Positions 1 through 9,305 are shown, counted from the stretch's first letter. The stretch is DNA of 64,000 nt from Streptomyces capitiformicae (GCF_002214185.1 NZ_CP022161.1:9803486-9867485); one strand, 5' to 3'. The notes: generated by a model from the sequence alone, not told the origin. Made by a program: numbers and translations.

Positions 1-1
1 A

Positions 2-733
2 AGGCCCTCCGCGGGAAACGCTCTGGACGTGTCGTTGCGCGCCGGACTGATCGCCGCCGTACGCCGGGTGCGCGGCGACGGCGACCTCGTCCGGGCGGTG
101 CTGCTCACCGCCGAGGGCCGGCACTTCTGCGTCGGACAGGACCTCAAGGAGCACGCGCGAGCCCTGGAGAGCGCACCCGCCTCCGCCTTCGCCATCGTGC
201 GGGACGAGTACAACCCGCTCGTCGAGGAACTGCACGCGCTGCCGCAGCCTGTGGTTGCTGCCGTCGAGGGCGCCTGCGTCGGCGCGGGGCTGGGGCTCGC
301 GCTCTGTGCCGACTTGCGGGTCGTGGGAGCCGGTGCCCGCTTCTCGACCGCGTTCACCGGGATCGGCCTGGCCGCCGACAGCGGTCTGAGCGGGGCTCTG
401 GCGCAGGCGGTCGGTCCGTCGTGGGCCGCCGCCCTGATGCTGCTCGGTGACCGCTTCGACGCCGAGGCGGCGTGCCAGTGGGGCCTTGTCCACAGCGTCG
501 TGCCGGACGGCGTTGCCGCTGCGGAGGGCCTGGCCCTCGCCCAGCGTCTCGCTACCGGCCCCACGGCCGCGTATGCCGAGGTCAAGGCGCTGCTCCGGGC
601 CCACGGGGCGCCTTTGCCGGTGGTGCTGGAGCGCGAGGCGGCGGCCCAGGAGCGGCTGGGCACGACCGAGGACCACCGGGCTGCTGTGCGGGCCTTTCTC
701 GAAGGCCGGCAGCCGTCCTTCACCGGACACTGA
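2..733 (+). CDS. Enoyl-CoA hydratase/isomerase (PaaG-like), 5' end outside window
   Basis: The reading frame is open from base 2, so the start lies before the window. The visible part has the crotonase fold landmarks: an NALD segment at the beginning, the oxyanion-hole stretch HFCVGQDL, the second oxyanion segment [17 protein letters not shown], and an AADSGLS segment where PaaG-type isomerases carry the catalytic Asp. The family isomerises the ring epoxide of phenylacetyl-CoA to the oxepin, or hydrates enoyl-CoA. It lies 82 bases before paaA on the same strand, which supports a phenylacetate role. PaaG versus a generic hydratase cannot be decided from this alone. Confidence 0.85.
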   Translation, partial: RPSAGNALDVSLRAGLIAAVRRVRGDGDLVRAVLLTAEGRHFCVGQDLKEHARALESAPASAFAIVRDEYNPLVEELHALPQPVVAAVEGACVGAGLGLALCADLRVVGAGARFSTAFTGIGLAADSGLSGALAQAVGPSWAAALMLLGDRFDAEAACQWGLVHSVVPDGVAAAEGLALAQRLATGPTAAYAEVKALLRAHGAPLPVVLEREAAAQERLGTTEDHRAAVRAFLEGRQPSFTGH

Positions 734-780
734 CCCGGCTGCCGCACTTGCCGGAACACGAACGCTCAACCATGATGTCG

Positions 781-794
781 ACCGAACGAACGGT
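781..794. promoter_or_regulatory. Putative PaaR (TetR-family) operator before paaA
   Basis: The core ACCGAACGAACGGT fits the ACCGNNCGNNCGGT pattern that I recall for the PaaR box of corynebacteria and other actinobacteria. It lies in the only gap of the operon, 22 bases before the paaA start, where bound repressor would block the promoter or early transcription. Family knowledge: PaaR is released by phenylacetyl-CoA. The paaR gene itself is not identified in the window. Confidence 0.7.
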
Positions 795-815
795 CGGTCG
801 GGAAGGTGGGGACAG

Positions 816-1802
816 ATGACCGCGTCACACGTCGACGTGTCGGCGGTGGGCTGCGCAGGGTCGGAGCTGCAGGAGCACTTCGAGGCGACGATTGCCCGCG
901 ACCGGCGGATCGAGCCGCGCGACTGGATGCCGGACGGCTACCGCAAGACGCTGATCCGCCAGATCGCACAGCACGCCCACTCGGAGATCATCGGCATGCA
1001 GCCCGAGGGCGAGTGGATCACCCGGGCGCCCTCGCTGCGCCGCAAGGCGATCCTGTTCGCCAAGGTGCAGGACGAGGCCGGGCACGGGCTGTACCTGTAC
1101 TCGGCGGCGGAGACGCTGGGTGCCGATCGCGCGGACCTGACGAACCGGCTGATCGAGGGCCGCCAGAAGTACTCGTCGATCTTCAACTACCCGACGCTGA
1201 GCTTCGCCGACGTCGGTGTGATCGGCTGGTTCGTGGACGGTGCGGCGATCTGCAACCAGGTGCCGCTGTGCCGGTCGTCATACGGGCCGTACGCGCGCGC
1301 GATGGTGCGGATCTGCAAGGAGGAATCGTTCCATCAGCGGCAGGGCTATGAGCTGCTGCTGACGATGATGCGCGGCACCGACGCGCAGCGCGCGATGGTG
1401 CAGGACGCGGTGAACCGCTGGTGGTGGCCGTCGCTGATGATGTTCGGCCCGCCCGACGACAACTCGCCCAACTCCGCGCAGTCGATGGCCTGGAAGATCA
1501 AGCGGCACAGCAACGACGAGCTGCGCCAGCGCTTCGTGGACATGACCGTCCCGCAGGCCGAGAAGCTCGGCGTCGCCCTGCCCGACCCCGAGCTGCGCTG
1601 GAACGCCGAGCGTGGCCACCACGACTTCGGCACCCCCGACTGGGCCGAGTTGACCAGGGTGATCTCCGGTGACGGGCCCTGCAACGCCGAGCGGGTCGCC
1701 CGGCGCCGGGCCGCCCACGAGGAGGGCGCCTGGGTCAGGGAGGCGGCCACCGCCCACGCCGCCAAGCAGGCGGCCCGTACGCAGAAGGGAGCGGTGGCAT
1801 GA
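816..1802 (+). CDS. paaA: 1,2-phenylacetyl-CoA epoxidase, catalytic subunit A
   Basis: This is the catalytic subunit of the cytoplasmic ring-1,2-phenylacetyl-CoA monooxygenase, a di-iron enzyme that epoxidises the aromatic ring. The 328-residue product shows ferritin-like di-iron ligand motifs DEAGHG at about residues 86-91 and [10 protein letters not shown] at about 168-177, as expected for PaaA. The start at 816 follows the purine-rich AAGGTGGGG and lies just after the PaaR-type operator; the frame extends further upstream but that part overlaps the preceding gene. The stop overlaps the paaB start (ATGA), indicating translational coupling. Confidence 0.96.
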   Translation: MTASHVDVSAVGCAGSELQEHFEATIARDRRIEPRDWMPDGYRKTLIRQIAQHAHSEIIGMQPEGEWITRAPSLRRKAILFAKVQDEAGHGLYLYSAAETLGADRADLTNRLIEGRQKYSSIFNYPTLSFADVGVIGWFVDGAAICNQVPLCRSSYGPYARAMVRICKEESFHQRQGYELLLTMMRGTDAQRAMVQDAVNRWWWPSLMMFGPPDDNSPNSAQSMAWKIKRHSNDELRQRFVDMTVPQAEKLGVALPDPELRWNAERGHHDFGTPDWAELTRVISGDGPCNAERVARRRAAHEEGAWVREAATAHAAKQAARTQKGAVA

Positions 1803-2092
1803 CCACCGAGAAGGACAACTGGCAGCTGTACGAGGTGTTCGTGCGCGGCAAGCGCGGCCTCAACCACGTCCATGTGGGCTCGCTGCACGCGGCCGACGAC
1901 CAGATGGCCCTCACCCACGCCCGCGACCTGTACACCCGGCGCAACGAGGGCGTGTCCATCTGGGTCGTGCGCTCGGAGCACATCGCCGCCTCCACCCGCG
2001 ACGAGAAGGACCCCTTCTTCGAACCCAGCGCCGACAAGGTGTACCGCCACCCGACCTTCTACGACATCCCCGACGACGTCCCCCACATCTGA
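1799..2092 (+). CDS. paaB: 1,2-phenylacetyl-CoA epoxidase subunit B
   Basis: A small 97-residue subunit of the PaaABCE monooxygenase complex. It begins [20 protein letters not shown] and contains the characteristic YEVF(V)[12 protein letters not shown] and WVVRSEHI segments of PaaB. PaaB has no metal site of its own and is thought to help assemble the catalytic AC core. It overlaps paaA by four bases and is followed by a short gap with a GAGGAG ribosome-binding site for paaC. Confidence 0.96.
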   Translation: MTTEKDNWQLYEVFVRGKRGLNHVHVGSLHAADDQMALTHARDLYTRRNEGVSIWVVRSEHIAASTRDEKDPFFEPSADKVYRHPTFYDIPDDVPHI

Positions 2093-2102
2093 GGAGCAGG
2101 GC

Positions 2103-2930
2103 ATGAGCGACGACCACGTCCACCTGACCCTCGCCGAGGGACACGAGGACGACACCCGCTGGGCCTACGGCACCGGCTTCGAGGACCCCCTGCACGGCGT
2201 GGACAGCGCGATACCCGACGGCATCGACACCGGCGAACTGGCCGCCGTCTGTGTCGCGCTGGCCGACGACGCCCTCGTCCTGGCGCAACGGCTGGCCCAA
2301 TGGACCACCCGCGCCCCCGAGCTGGAGGAGGAGGTGGCGCTGGCCAACATCGGACTCGACCTGCTCGGCCAGGCCCGCCTGCTGTACTCCCGCGCCGGCC
2401 AGGTCGACGGCACCGACCGCGACGAGGACGCCTACGCCTACTTCCGCGACGCCGGCGACTTCCGCAACGTACGCCTCGCCGAACTCCCGGGTGGTGACTT
2501 CGCGTTCTGCGTCGCACGCCTGCTGGTGCTCTCCTCCTGGAGGCTCGCTCACTTCGAGCGGCTCACCGCCTCCGACGATCCGGTGCTCGCCGCGATCGCC
2601 GCCAAGGGCCTCAAGGAGCTGAGCTATCACCGGCAGTACGCCGCCGAGTGGGTCGTCCGCCTCGGCGACGGCACCGCCGAGTCGCATCACCGGATGCAGG
2701 ACGCGCTGGAGCAGGTCGCGCCGTACCTGGACGAGCTGTTCACCGTGTACGACGTCGAGGACGAGGTCGGGGCGGTGCTGAAACAGGTCACGGAGGCGGC
2801 CGGAGTGCCCCTGCCGGTGTGCCGGCCGCTGCCCGGCGCCGGCCGCGACGGCGAGCACACCGAGCACCTCGCCCCACTGCTGGCCGAGCTGCAGAGCGTG
2901 GCCCGCGCCCACCCGGACGCGACATGGTGA
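2103..2930 (+). CDS. paaC: 1,2-phenylacetyl-CoA epoxidase, structural subunit C
   Basis: A 275-residue ferritin-like protein that pairs with PaaA in the alpha-beta core of the epoxidase. Recognisable PaaC segments include EEEVALANIGLDLLGQARLL, DFRNVRLAELPGGDFAFCV and KGLKELSYHRQYAAEW. PaaC lacks the full di-iron ligand set and serves structurally. The ATG at 2103 is preceded by GAGGAGCAGGGC. The stop overlaps the start of paaD by seven bases, consistent with a tightly coupled operon. Confidence 0.95.
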   Translation: MSDDHVHLTLAEGHEDDTRWAYGTGFEDPLHGVDSAIPDGIDTGELAAVCVALADDALVLAQRLAQWTTRAPELEEEVALANIGLDLLGQARLLYSRAGQVDGTDRDEDAYAYFRDAGDFRNVRLAELPGGDFAFCVARLLVLSSWRLAHFERLTASDDPVLAAIAAKGLKELSYHRQYAAEWVVRLGDGTAESHHRMQDALEQVAPYLDELFTVYDVEDEVGAVLKQVTEAAGVPLPVCRPLPGAGRDGEHTEHLAPLLAELQSVARAHPDATW

Positions 2931-3439
2931 CCGTACTGACGGACGTGCGCCGCGCTCGGCACATCGCCGAGTGCGTGCCGGACCCCGAGTTGCCCATGCT
3001 CACCCTGGCCGACCTCGGTGTGCTGCGGGGCGTCGAGGTCGGTGAGGACGGGACGGTCGTCGTCAGCCTCACCCCGACCTACTCCGGCTGCCCGGCCATG
3101 GCCGAGATGCGCGCCGAAGTGGCCGCGCGCCTCACAGCCGCCGGATACGCGCATGTCCGGGTGCGCACAGTGCTCGATCCGCCCTGGACCACGGACTGGA
3201 TCACACCGAGCGGCCGCCGCACCCTCGCCGAGCACGGCATCGCGCCCCCCGGACCGGCGCCGCGCCCCGCCCCCGGCCCGGTGCCGCTGACACTGTCCCC
3301 CACCCGCCCCGCGATTCCGTGCCCCCGGTGCGGCTCGGCGGACACGGAGGAGACCTCCCGCTTCGGCGCCACCTCCTGCAAGGCGCTGTGGCGCTGCCGC
3401 GCCTGCCGCGAACCCTTCGAGTACGTCAAGGAGATCTGA
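2924..3439 (+). CDS. paaD: Phenylacetate-CoA oxygenase assembly protein D (MIP18/SufT type)
   Basis: A 171-residue PaaD: an N-terminal MIP18-type domain (DPELPMLTLADLGVLRGV) and a C-terminal cysteine module CPRCG...CKALWRCRACREPFEY. PaaD is thought to assist Fe-S maturation of the PaaE reductase. The ATG at 2924 is chosen because it gives the expected N-terminus and overlaps the paaC stop. The stop overlaps the paaE start as TGATG. Confidence 0.93.
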   Translation: MVTVLTDVRRARHIAECVPDPELPMLTLADLGVLRGVEVGEDGTVVVSLTPTYSGCPAMAEMRAEVAARLTAAGYAHVRVRTVLDPPWTTDWITPSGRRTLAEHGIAPPGPAPRPAPGPVPLTLSPTRPAIPCPRCGSADTEETSRFGATSCKALWRCRACREPFEYVKEI

Positions 3440-4551
3440 TGGAGGACCTGCTGCCACCCGGCACCTCCGCCCCCACGCCCGTGCGGCGCCGCCGCCCGGC
3501 CTTCCACCACCTGCGCGTGGCCACCGTGCAGCGGCTGTGCGAGGACGCGGTCGCGGTCGGCTTCGACATCCCGGACGACCTGGCCGAGGAGTTCGCCTTC
3601 ACCCCGGGCCAGTCGCTCACCCTGCGCCGCGAGGTCGACGGGCGGGACGAGCGGCGCTCCTACTCGATCTGTTCCCCGGTGGGCGCCCGGCCGCGCATCG
3701 GGGTGCGCGAAGTGCCCGGCGGGCTGTTCTCCTCCTGGCTGGTCCACGACGTACGGCCCGGTGACACCCTGGAGGTGATGGCCCCGACCGGTGCCTTCAC
3801 CCCCGATCTCACCGCACCCGGCCACCACGTCCTCATCGCAGCGGGGTCCGGCATCACCCCCATGCTCTCCATCACCGAGTCGGTCCTCGCCGCCGACGAC
3901 CGCTCGCGGGTCACGCTGTTCTACGGCAACCGCCGCACCGGCTCGGTCATGTTCGCCGACGAACTCGCCGACCTGAAGGACCTCCACCCGGTGCGTTTCC
4001 AGCTCGCCCACGTCCTCTCCCGCGAGCCCCGCGAGGCCGAGGTGCTCTCCGGCCGCCTGGACGCCGACCGCCTCTCCGCCCTCGTCGGCGGGCTGGTCGA
4101 CGTCACCACCGCGGACCACTGGTGGCTGTGCGGACCCCACGGCATGGTCCGCGACGCCCAGCGGGTCCTGGCCGGCCTGGGGGTGCCCGACACCCGTGTC
4201 CACCAGGAGCTGTTCTACGCGGACGACGCGCCGGTACGGCAGACGCGGCGCGAGGAAGCCGCTGCCGAGGGTCCGGTCAGCAAGGTCACCGTCACGCTCG
4301 ACGGCCGGTCCACCACTGCCGCGCTGCCGCGCGCGGCCACGGTGCTGGACGGCGCCCAGAAGATGCGCCCCGACCTGCCCTTCGCCTGCAAGGGCGGCGT
4401 GTGCGGCACCTGCCGCGCCCTGGTCACCGAAGGGGAAGCCGACATGCGCCGCAACTTCGCCCTCGAAGCCGCCGAGGTCGAGGCCGGCTATGTGCTGACC
4501 TGCCAGACCTTCCCCGTCTCCGAGACGCTGACCGTCGACTTCGACAGCTGA
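3439..4551 (+). CDS. paaE: 1,2-phenylacetyl-CoA epoxidase, reductase subunit E
   Basis: The NAD(P)H-dependent flavin and iron-sulfur reductase that feeds electrons to PaaA. The 370 residues show the FAD-binding RSYS at 73-76, the nucleotide-binding GSGITPM at 136-142, and a plant-type [2Fe-2S] cluster with cysteines at about 317, 322, 325 and 355 (CKGGVCGTC...C). The order FAD, NAD, ferredoxin domain and the length match the family. The start overlaps the paaD stop by one base. Confidence 0.96.
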   Translation: MEDLLPPGTSAPTPVRRRRPAFHHLRVATVQRLCEDAVAVGFDIPDDLAEEFAFTPGQSLTLRREVDGRDERRSYSICSPVGARPRIGVREVPGGLFSSWLVHDVRPGDTLEVMAPTGAFTPDLTAPGHHVLIAAGSGITPMLSITESVLAADDRSRVTLFYGNRRTGSVMFADELADLKDLHPVRFQLAHVLSREPREAEVLSGRLDADRLSALVGGLVDVTTADHWWLCGPHGMVRDAQRVLAGLGVPDTRVHQELFYADDAPVRQTRREEAAAEGPVSKVTVTLDGRSTTAALPRAATVLDGAQKMRPDLPFACKGGVCGTCRALVTEGEADMRRNFALEAAEVEAGYVLTCQTFPVSETLTVDFDS

Positions 4552-4559
4552 GGAAGCCC

Positions 4560-5327
4560 ATGTCCGTCCACCTGGAAGTCGCCGAAGGCGTCGGCACGAT
4601 CCGCCTCGACCGCCCGCCGATGAACGCCCTCGACATCGCCACCCAGGACCGGCTCGGCGAGCTTGCCGCGGAGGTGACCGAGCGCGACGACGTCCGGGCG
4701 GTCATCCTGTACGGCGGCGAGAAAGTGTTCGCGGCCGGCGCGGACATCAAGGAGATGGAGCTCGTCGACCACGCGGGCATGGTCAGGCGCTCGCGCCCGC
4801 TTCAGGACGCCTTCACGGCCGTCGCCCGCATCCCCAAGCCGGTCGTCGCCGCGATCACCGGTTACGCACTCGGAGGCGGCTGCGAGCTGGCCCTGTGCAC
4901 CGACTACCGGATCGCCGCCGACAACGCCAAGCTCGGCCAGCCCGAGATTCTCCTCGGCCTGATCCCCGGCGCGGGCGGCACCCAGCGCCTGTCCCGGCTC
5001 GTGGGCCCCTCCAAGGCCAAGGACCTCGTCTTCACCGGCCGGATGGTCAAGGCCGATGAGGCTCTCCGGATCGGCCTGGTCGACCTCGTGGTTCCGGCCG
5101 CCGAGGTGTACGAGCAGGCGCGGGCCTGGGCCTCCCGGCTGGCCAAGGGCCCCGCACTCGCCCTGCGGGCCGCCAAGGAGTCGATCGACCAGGGCCTGGA
5201 GACCGACCTCGACACCGGTCTCACCATCGAGCGCAACTGGTTCGCGGGCCTGTTCGCGACAGAGGACCGCGAGCGGGGGATGCGCAGCTTCGTCGAGGAA
5301 GGCCCTGGCAGGGCGACGTTTCTCTGA
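4560..5327 (+). CDS. Enoyl-CoA hydratase (PaaF-like)
   Basis: A 255-residue crotonase-family enzyme. It has the oxyanion segments VFAAGADIKEM and GYALGGGCELALCTDYRIA, and a catalytic Glu pair typical of hydratases (GCELAL and GQPEILLGLIPGAGGTQRL). It would hydrate the 2,3-dehydroadipyl-CoA type intermediate of phenylacetate degradation. It begins eight bases after paaE behind GAGGAAG, so it is almost certainly in the same transcript. The exact substrate is inferred from context. Confidence 0.9.
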   Translation: MSVHLEVAEGVGTIRLDRPPMNALDIATQDRLGELAAEVTERDDVRAVILYGGEKVFAAGADIKEMELVDHAGMVRRSRPLQDAFTAVARIPKPVVAAITGYALGGGCELALCTDYRIAADNAKLGQPEILLGLIPGAGGTQRLSRLVGPSKAKDLVFTGRMVKADEALRIGLVDLVVPAAEVYEQARAWASRLAKGPALALRAAKESIDQGLETDLDTGLTIERNWFAGLFATEDRERGMRSFVEEGPGRATFL

Positions 5328-5412
5328 ATACTCCTTGGAATGGTTGGCTGTGTCGGTTTCCGCGGGAGTCGTTCGGCGATGACTTCAGGCGCAGACCTGA
5401 CGAATCGTCACT

Positions 5413-5432
5413 CCCGCCTGTCAGAAGGCGGG
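5413..5432. terminator. Hairpin after the paa operon
   Basis: CCCGCC (5413-5418) pairs with GGCGGG (5427-5432) around the loop TGTCAGAA. It is the first hairpin after the paa genes and could end or attenuate the transcript. There is no U-tract, as is usual in streptomycetes. Confidence 0.45.
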
Positions 5433-5438
5433 GCGTCC

Positions 5439-5894
5439 GTGCCAGAACCAGACAGTGAAGGGTGGGTACGCGTGGACCACGGTGAGGACGAGATCCTGGC
5501 TGAAGAGCTTGCTGCTCTGGGGGCCGTGGTCGGGGGCAGCCGTCGCTTGACCCGGCTTGTGGCCAAACTGATGAGGAAGAATGTCCATGAGATCGACCTC
5601 GAGATGCCCCTGCCGTTCGATGATGCCGTCAGACGTGTCGCCAAAGTGCTTGGTCACGCCGGACGAGCGGTGGGGTCCATGCATGTCGAGCCTGGCGTGG
5701 ACCAGGAGACGATCCGTGTCGTCACCAGCGGTGGCGCGGGCGGCATGAATCCCGTAGTGGTTACTGCGCTGGTGACAAAGGGCGGGATGGGCAGCTCGAA
5801 GGTCAGGCTTCGTGCAGCTGCCAAGGAAGGCTTGATCAAGCAGCGAGCGGGCGAGAAGACCGCCGCCCGTCTTGCGGGGTGGCTGAGCGAGTAG
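5439..5894 (+). CDS. Hypothetical protein
   Basis: I do not recognise this protein. The frame is open from 5340. I prefer the GTG at 5439, after the hairpin, giving about 151 residues; ATG at 5379 is the alternative. The product is acidic at first (EDEILAEELAALGAVVGG), then carries FDDAVRRVAKVLGHAGR and a Gly-rich VTSGGAGGMNPVVVTALVTKGGMG, and ends RAAAKEGLIKQRAGEKTAARLAGWLSE. No signal peptide or membrane helix is evident. It is the last seemingly intact gene before a run of pseudogenes. Confidence 0.5.
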   Translation: MPEPDSEGWVRVDHGEDEILAEELAALGAVVGGSRRLTRLVAKLMRKNVHEIDLEMPLPFDDAVRRVAKVLGHAGRAVGSMHVEPGVDQETIRVVTSGGAGGMNPVVVTALVTKGGMGSSKVRLRAAAKEGLIKQRAGEKTAARLAGWLSE

Positions 5895-6089
5895 AGCAGA
5901 TCCGGCATGAGGTGCTGCACACGGCCAAGATCCGGATCGTGTACTGCGGAAGACGGGGGCCACGACGGTGTCGCGGCAACGTCGTTCGCCTTCCCCGTTT
6001 CACATTCCAGCGTCGTCCAGCGCGAGAGGACGCCCTGAAGATGAACCGTTCCGGGTCTGATGGAGGCTCGATTCCCTGAGAGGATCGAG

Positions 6090-6720
6090 TCATGGGCAAC
6101 TCGGCCGCCATTGACGACACGGGGTCGGTACGGCCCGCGATCAGCTCATGCCGCGGGCTCCCGGTCGTCAAGTCCCATACCCGCATTTCCCCGTCCCTGC
6201 TTCCTGCAACGGCGACCGTTCGCCCGCCGACAACCGCCGTCGTCACCGCCGTCACAGGACCACCGTGGCCGGCGAAAGCACGCAGGAACCGAGGGTCGGC
6301 AGCAGAGCCGCTCGCCCAGGCCGGATCACACTCCAGACCCGGCTCCGGATCGGGCTGTCCCGGCACATCTGCGCTCCCGAACCATGAGGCCAGCTCCGCA
6401 TCACCCAGCCGTGCCGCATCCAGCGCCAGTATCTGCCGTCGCTGAACCGGTGCCACCGTCTGGTCACTTCCGCCGAAGTCCGGTACACCGCCGCCACGGC
6501 CCGACTCCACGGGTCGGCCATCCGGCCCAACAACTCGATGACACGAGTCGGTTCGGTGGTGAGCAGCAGACCGGGATCCGACAGCAAGGAACGCACTTCA
6601 AGCGGAATGTCCGCCGGTCTTTCGCTCACGGCACCGAGAACAGGATCCGGCGTGGACGCCGAGACATCCGCCGACCACGCGATGCCGACGAGCCTGGGCA
6701 GGGGATCGTGCACGGAAGAT
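6090..6720 (-). pseudogene. WD40-repeat protein remnant
   Basis: Two minus-strand frames carry one broken protein. Between about 6720 and 6460 reads PLPRLVGIAWSADVSA... to AVYRTSAEV. After a frame change it reads RRQILALDAARLGDAELA and then a WD40 blade with AGHGGPVTAVTTAVVGG and GSRDGEMRVWDLTTG. Both ends are missing, as such proteins normally have several blades. The 5' end abuts the recombinase remnant at 6729, suggesting that a mobile-element event truncated it. Confidence 0.75.
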
Positions 6721-6728
6721 CTGCGCAG

Positions 6729-7050
6729 ATGAAGCGGCTCGGCCGTAACGCCGCCGAACTCACCGCGCTCGCCGACCACCTCACCGCCCACGGCCTGGTC
6801 CTGGAGATGCTCGCCGGGCCCGAGAAGCTGCTGTTCGCGTTCTTCGCGGCGACGGCGGAGACCGAGCAGGAGAACATCCGGGTGTCGGCCCTGGAGAGGC
6901 GCGACACCGCGACCCCCAAGGGCAAGCACGGTGGTCGGCCGCAGGTCGTCACCGACGACATGCTCCACACCCTGCCGGAGCGCCGCCAGGGGCAAGGCCG
7001 GCGTCTGCGAGCCGTGTGCCGGGGGCCGAGGCGGGTGCCCGGGCCGGAGT
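6729..7050 (+). pseudogene. Serine recombinase (resolvase/invertase) fragment
   Basis: Reads KRLGRNAAELTALADHL, FFAATAETEQENIR and KGKHGGRPQVVTDDMLHT, the back half of a resolvase catalytic domain and the start of its DNA-binding region. The N-terminal part with the nucleophilic Ser is absent. The segment after EMLAGP is shortened relative to relatives I remember, and the frame degenerates after about 6980. Non-functional. Confidence 0.75.
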
Positions 7051-7560
7051 TCACAGGAGCTGGTCGAGGGCGATGGCGAAAGCGGTGCTCGCCACGCGCG
7101 TGGGGGCTTGTGACCGTGCATGACAGTGCTTCAGCGCGGATTCGATGGTGGACGAGATGTCCTCGAAGATCGACTCATCGGAGATTTCCAGGTTGCCCTG
7201 CATCAGGAGGGCGAAGGTGCGTGCCATGCCGCAGTTGGCGATGAAGTCCGGAACGACGGCGACGCTGTGGTCCGCGTGTTCGTAGACGGGGCCGTAGAAG
7301 ATCTCGGGGTCGGCGAACGGCACGTTGGCGCCGCTGGCGATGACTTCGAGGCCGTTCGCCGTCAGACGGTCGACGTGTTCGCGTGTGACAGACGTGACGC
7401 CGCGCAGGGGAAGAAGACCTCCGCGCCGGTGTCCCAGATGGTGTCGTTGACCTGGTCGAAGGGAACGAGGTCATCGGCCCGCAACGTGTTGCCCTGCTTG
7501 GCGAGGAACAGTTCGCGGACCTGCGCACCGGCGACCGGTGGCAGCCCGCCGATGGTCCTC
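7051..7560 (-). pseudogene. Glu/Leu/Phe/Val dehydrogenase, C-terminal remnant with frameshift
   Basis: The minus strand reads RTIGGLPPVAGAQVREL...TGAEVFFPCAASRL in one frame. It then shifts near 7400 to SVTREHVDRLTANGLEV, GANVPFADPEIFYGPVYEH and ends ALDQLL. This is the C-terminal Rossmann part of an amino-acid dehydrogenase, about 165 of some 400 residues. Upstream it stops abruptly before the TetR gene promoter. One indel restores the frame, so decay is recent. Confidence 0.8.
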
Positions 7561-7584
7561 CTGGGTCAGGCCACGACTCAACTC

Positions 7585-7598
7585 GGAACGGCCGTTCC
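7585..7598. promoter_or_regulatory. Perfect 14-bp palindrome upstream of TetR gene
   Basis: GGAACGGCCGTTCC lies 61 bases before the regulator start at 7660. Size, symmetry and position fit an autoregulatory TetR-family operator. Confidence 0.5.
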
Positions 7599-7659
7599 AA
7601 GATAGCGGGCGAGGAAGTAACCCGGAACCCTCGTTTCAAGTTGGCGAAGTGAGGCATGC

Positions 7660-8259
7660 ATGCCGGACATCAAGCACTTCGACCCGGACGCGGCCCTGGA
7701 GACGGTGTGCCGCCTGTTCTGGCGACAGGGTGTTGCCTCGACCGGGATCCAGGACGTGGTGACCGCGACCGGGCTCAACCGCTCCAGCCTGTATGCCACG
7801 TTCGGCGGCAAGCAGGAGCTCTACCTCGCCGCGCTGCGCCGCTACATGGAGCAACGGTCTCAGCCGATGTTCCGGCGCCTCGCGCAGGACGAGCGGGGAC
7901 TGCCGGCCGTCTCCGAGTTCTTCGCGGGCCTGATCGAGGCGCGCTGCTCGGGCGAGTACGCCCGCTGGGGCTGCATGGTCTCCGACGCGCACGCCGGGGC
8001 CGAGAACAGCGATCCCGAGGTGCGCGCCGTCCTGGACCAGCATCACCGGGAGCTGCGGGACGCGCTGCACGCGGCTCTCGTCACCGCCGATGCTCAGGGA
8101 CAGCTTGCCCCTGGCTGCGATCCGGGCGCCTGCGCCGACCTGCTGGCGCTGCTCGCGTACGGCGTCAACCTCCGCTCCCGCGCCGGAGCGGACGCACGCG
8201 ACCTGAACAGGACGGTGACCACCGCCCTCGCCTCGCTCGGCGCCCGGGCGACGCCCTGA
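7660..8259 (+). CDS. TetR/AcrR family transcriptional regulator
   Basis: A 199-residue regulator. The N-terminal helix-turn-helix spans about residues 8-50 (DAALETVCRLFWRQGVAST..DVVTATGLNRSSLYATFGGKQELYLAAL), followed by a variable ligand domain with RWGCMVSDAHAG, similar to regulators that sense electrophiles or oxidants. The ATG at 7660 follows GAAGTGAGG. No divergent partner survives, because the neighbouring dehydrogenase is a remnant, so its target may be lost or may only be itself. Confidence 0.88.
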   Translation: MPDIKHFDPDAALETVCRLFWRQGVASTGIQDVVTATGLNRSSLYATFGGKQELYLAALRRYMEQRSQPMFRRLAQDERGLPAVSEFFAGLIEARCSGEYARWGCMVSDAHAGAENSDPEVRAVLDQHHRELRDALHAALVTADAQGQLAPGCDPGACADLLALLAYGVNLRSRAGADARDLNRTVTTALASLGARATP

Positions 8260-8284
8260 TGACTCGTACCGGCCATCGCACCGG

Positions 8285-8515
8285 TCATCGCCGGGCCCTG
8301 CGTTCCGCCTCTTCCTTCACCGCGGCGAGCGATCCGGCGACCGTTGCCTCCCAGCGGGGGGCTACCAGGCCACCCCACCACTGGCCGAGGCGCCACAGGT
8401 CCGTAGAGAGTTCACCGGTGTATTCCAGCCGGGTCCTCGACCCCTGCTCGCCGAGCTCGAAGGACTCGGTGACGGCCGGGACGGGGCCGCGTACCAGCCG
8501 GAAGTCGACCCGCTC
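8285..8515 (-). pseudogene. SRPBCC-family protein, C-terminal remnant
   Basis: Reads ERVDFRLVRGPVPAVTESFELGE, RTRLEYTGELSTDLW and GSLAAVKEEAERRARR. This is the last half of a START/SRPBCC-like lipid or polyketide-binding fold (about 75 of some 145 residues). No start or N-terminal part remains. It abuts the LacI remnant at about 8516, a clean junction between two unrelated fragments. Confidence 0.7.
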
Positions 8516-8517
8516 GG

Positions 8518-9015
8518 GGCTGCTCGGCCTGGGGCACCGGCGCATTGCCATGATCAGCGGCCCGGATCACCCCTTCTGCCTCGCCCGGCTGTTCGGTCAC
8601 TCGTCGGCTCTCGCGGAAGCCGGCCTGCCGTTGGAACCCGGCCCGGTGGTAAAGACCCAGCTCACCCGCGAGCACGGATACACCGCCGCGCGGGAGCTGC
8701 TGTCCCGCTCCGATCGTCCCACCGCGGTGTTCACCGCGAACGACATGCAGGCGCTCGGTGTCTACCAGGCCGCGCGCGAGCTCGGATTGCGCATCCCGCA
8801 CGATCTCAGCGTGGAGGGCTTCGACGACGTACCGGCCGTGGCCTGGATGGACCCGGCCCCTGACCACGGTCCATCAGCCGTTGGCCGAGATGGCGGCAGC
8901 TGCCACCGAGCTGACCCTGGCGCTCGGCCGGGGTGAGCAGGTGCCGCAGGTGGGGTTGGAGATCGCCACCACTCTGACCGTCCGGGAGAGCACGGCTCCG
9001 CCGAAAGCGGCGTGA
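8518..9015 (+). pseudogene. LacI-family regulator, C-terminal remnant with frameshift
   Basis: Reads LGLGHRRIAMISGP, REHGYTAARELLSR, PTAVFTANDMQALGVYQAAREL and DLSVEGFDDVPAVAWMDP. After a shift near 8860 it reads PLTTVHQPLAEMAAAATE and VGLEIATTLTVRES. These are the periplasmic-binding-like sensor landmarks of LacI regulators. The helix-turn-helix and first lobe are gone. Confidence 0.8.
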
Positions 9016-9119
9016 GTGACTGAGGAGCAGCCGCGCGAGCGGTGGATGTCCAGCGACGCCCGGCACCGATTTGCTCCCGGAACCGGAGCCCGGAAAGGCT
9101 CAGGTCCCGGGAGCGAGGG

Positions 9120-9206
9120 TCATCCGGCGGTCAGAGTGGTCCACTTCTGGTTGGAGCCGCCGTGGCAGTCCCACAGATGGAGCTGCGTGCCGTCGGTCGT
9201 GCGCAT
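9120..9206 (-). pseudogene. Ricin-type lectin (CBM13) tail remnant
   Basis: The minus strand reads RTTDGTQLHLWDCHGGSNQKW followed closely by a stop: the QxW-containing final repeat of a ricin B-like carbohydrate-binding domain, normally at the C-terminus of secreted glycosidases. Nothing upstream of it is recognisable. The rest of 9016-9380 holds no gene I can support. Confidence 0.6.
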
Positions 9207-9305
9207 CGTGCGGCGGAGCACCGTTGGCGATCGTCCGCCACTACATCGAGCAGCAAAAACGTCCGCTCCAACGTGCACGTCAGAGCAGTCTTGAGATGCA
9301 TTCAT

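Noticed and set aside
447..815. Upstream extension of paaA
   Set aside because: It overlaps the preceding hydratase gene in another frame and is low-complexity Arg/Pro; PaaA homologs start near 816.
1278..2912. Long minus-strand open frames opposite paaA-paaC
   Set aside because: They are antisense shadows caused by high GC at third positions; their translations are Arg/Gly/Val-rich with no family features.
9220..9270. Transposase tail in the segment reading AIVRHYIEQQKRP
   Set aside because: Too short to assign to any IS family with confidence.
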